A stretch of 5,610 nucleotides of DNA from Oscillospiraceae bacterium. GTDB lineage: Bacteria > Bacillota > Clostridia > WRCU01. The notes beneath the pieces were generated by a model. It made no database searches. It saw nothing but the letters and a program-made list of their open reading frames with translations, and was not told the origin of the DNA. This document shows, one piece after another, positions 4,866 to 5,610 of this stretch. The stretch lies in contig WRCU01000118.1 of assembly GCA_009783805.1 (NCBI GenBank), forward strand, positions 1 through 5,610, written 5' to 3'. The stretch's first letter is position 1. Each line of letters begins with the position of its first letter. A program made the translations under genes and the position numbers.

Positions 4866-5610
4866 ATGTCGAAAGGCAGGTACGGTTGTAAGGCGGCTTT
4901 GTTCATGGCGGTGACGGTGACGCTCTCCGGCTTGGCCGGGTTCGGCGGTTCACGCGTCGGTAGGGCCGTATGGGGGGAGGGGGATGGCGGGGTCGGCCTA
5001 TCGTTTTCGCAGGCATCCCCGGACGCGGCGGATCCCCTGGGGGGTTTGGCCCTGCCTGCGATGGATGGCGGGGAAGACCAGTCCGGCGGATCATCCGAAC
5101 TAAGGCTCACGGGTCACGCGTACGACGGCTCAGAAGCGATGCCCATGGATGGATGGGCCCAACCGGGCGATGTGATGGGGGTCGGCGGGGAGCCGGCAAT
5201 CCCTGGCCTGGAAAGGTTGGCCGCCGCGGCCTCGGAGGCGCTGAGGGCCAGCGCGTATGCCAAGGGGAACGCGGAGGGCCCGGATGGGCCGATGCCGCTC
5301 AGCATCCCGGAGATAGCCTCAATGAACCTGGATAGGGTCGTGGAGGTGTACGTGGAGTTCCCCGCGGGCGGCGGGCGTTCGGGCCAAACCAACGCCACGG
5401 GGGCGGGCAGCGGGGTGATCATATCCGCCGACGGCTACATAGTGACCAACAACCACGTGATAGAGGGCGCGCGCAAGGTGACGGTGAGGCTCAGCAGCGG
5501 CGTGAGGCATGAGGCCGCGGTGGTCGGCGGCGACGAAGGCTCCGACATCGCGGTCATCAAGATAGGCGCGAGGCGCCTCCAGCCGGCCGTATACGGCGAC
5601 TCCGACTATC
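4866..5610 (+). CDS. HtrA/DegP-like trypsin-type serine protease, 5' part
   Basis: The frame is open from ATG4866 to the window edge (248 codons), so the gene is cut only by the window. The N-terminus MSKGRYGCKAALFMAV followed by a hydrophobic run to about residue 26 is a signal peptide or membrane anchor, placing the enzyme outside the cytoplasmic membrane. Residues about 30-143 are a long Gly/Asp/Pro/Ala-rich spacer without recognisable fold. The protease domain opens with LSIPEIASMNLDRVVEVYVE, then GAGSGVIISADGYIVTNNHV with catalytic H197, and GSDIAVIKIG with catalytic D227. The 30-residue His-Asp spacing equals that of DegP. The Ser motif and any PDZ domain lie beyond the edge. HtrA proteases degrade or refold damaged envelope proteins. 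DegP/DegQ/HtrA subtype cannot be assigned, so no gene symbol is given. It follows priA after 57 bases. Confidence 0.93.
   Translation, partial: MSKGRYGCKAALFMAVTVTLSGLAGFGGSRVGRAVWGEGDGGVGLSFSQASPDAADPLGGLALPAMDGGEDQSGGSSELRLTGHAYDGSEAMPMDGWAQPGDVMGVGGEPAIPGLERLAAAASEALRASAYAKGNAEGPDGPMPLSIPEIASMNLDRVVEVYVEFPAGGGRSGQTNATGAGSGVIISADGYIVTNNHVIEGARKVTVRLSSGVRHEAAVVGGDEGSDIAVIKIGARRLQPAVYGDSDY

Noticed and set aside
4538..5110. Minus-strand open frame of 190 codons across the end of priA and start of the protease gene
   Set aside because: It is antisense to two supported genes and Pro/Ser-rich, with no domain or ribosome site.
4970..5335. Plus-strand frame of 121 codons inside the protease gene
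   Set aside because: It is Gly/Arg-rich and out of frame with the protease, whose frame carries recognisable signal and catalytic motifs.

Overview
The window is high-GC bacterial DNA from an anaerobe-like genome. The arginine codon AGG and the isoleucine codon ATA are strikingly common for such GC-rich sequence. PriA, a DUF2628-like membrane protein, an HtrA-type protease and a perfect intrinsic terminator all point to Bacteria. The PriA N-terminal region (a 'LALWMKEAYITTYGDIIRTM' stretch) reads most like Clostridia-type Firmicutes. This placement is an inference from remembered family patterns; Synergistota, which can show similar codon use, is an alternative.

All supported genes are on the + strand. 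Positions 1-303 hold the 3' end of an ANL-superfamily acyl-CoA synthetase. It is followed within 15 bases by a complete GH28-like right-handed beta-helix gene (319-1683) that lacks a signal peptide and two classic polygalacturonase motifs. These two may be co-transcribed. A 102-base gap (1684-1785) with a weak promoter-like box and a small dyad precedes a 178-residue four-helix membrane protein related to DUF2628 (1786-2322).

The 194-base gap 2323-2516 is the most structured non-coding part. It has a 10-bp tandem repeat, a 10-bp bulged hairpin, a strong intrinsic terminator (2447-2476), and a 27-codon open frame with a good Shine-Dalgarno that runs through the terminator. It is followed by a complete priA (2517-4808) for replication restart, with all helicase motifs and all eight zinc-binding cysteines. 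After 57 bases comes the 5' part of an HtrA/DegP-like serine protease (4866 to window end), with the catalytic His and Asp visible and the Ser beyond the edge.

The genes do not form one obvious pathway: one possible operon of acyl-CoA activation plus glycan cleavage, then housekeeping and envelope genes. I see no mobile element, CRISPR array, tRNA or rRNA, and no convincing new multi-gene system. The points most worth a second look are the altered active-site motifs of the GH28-like protein, the extra glycine in the synthetase A10 motif, and the structured leader-like region before priA.
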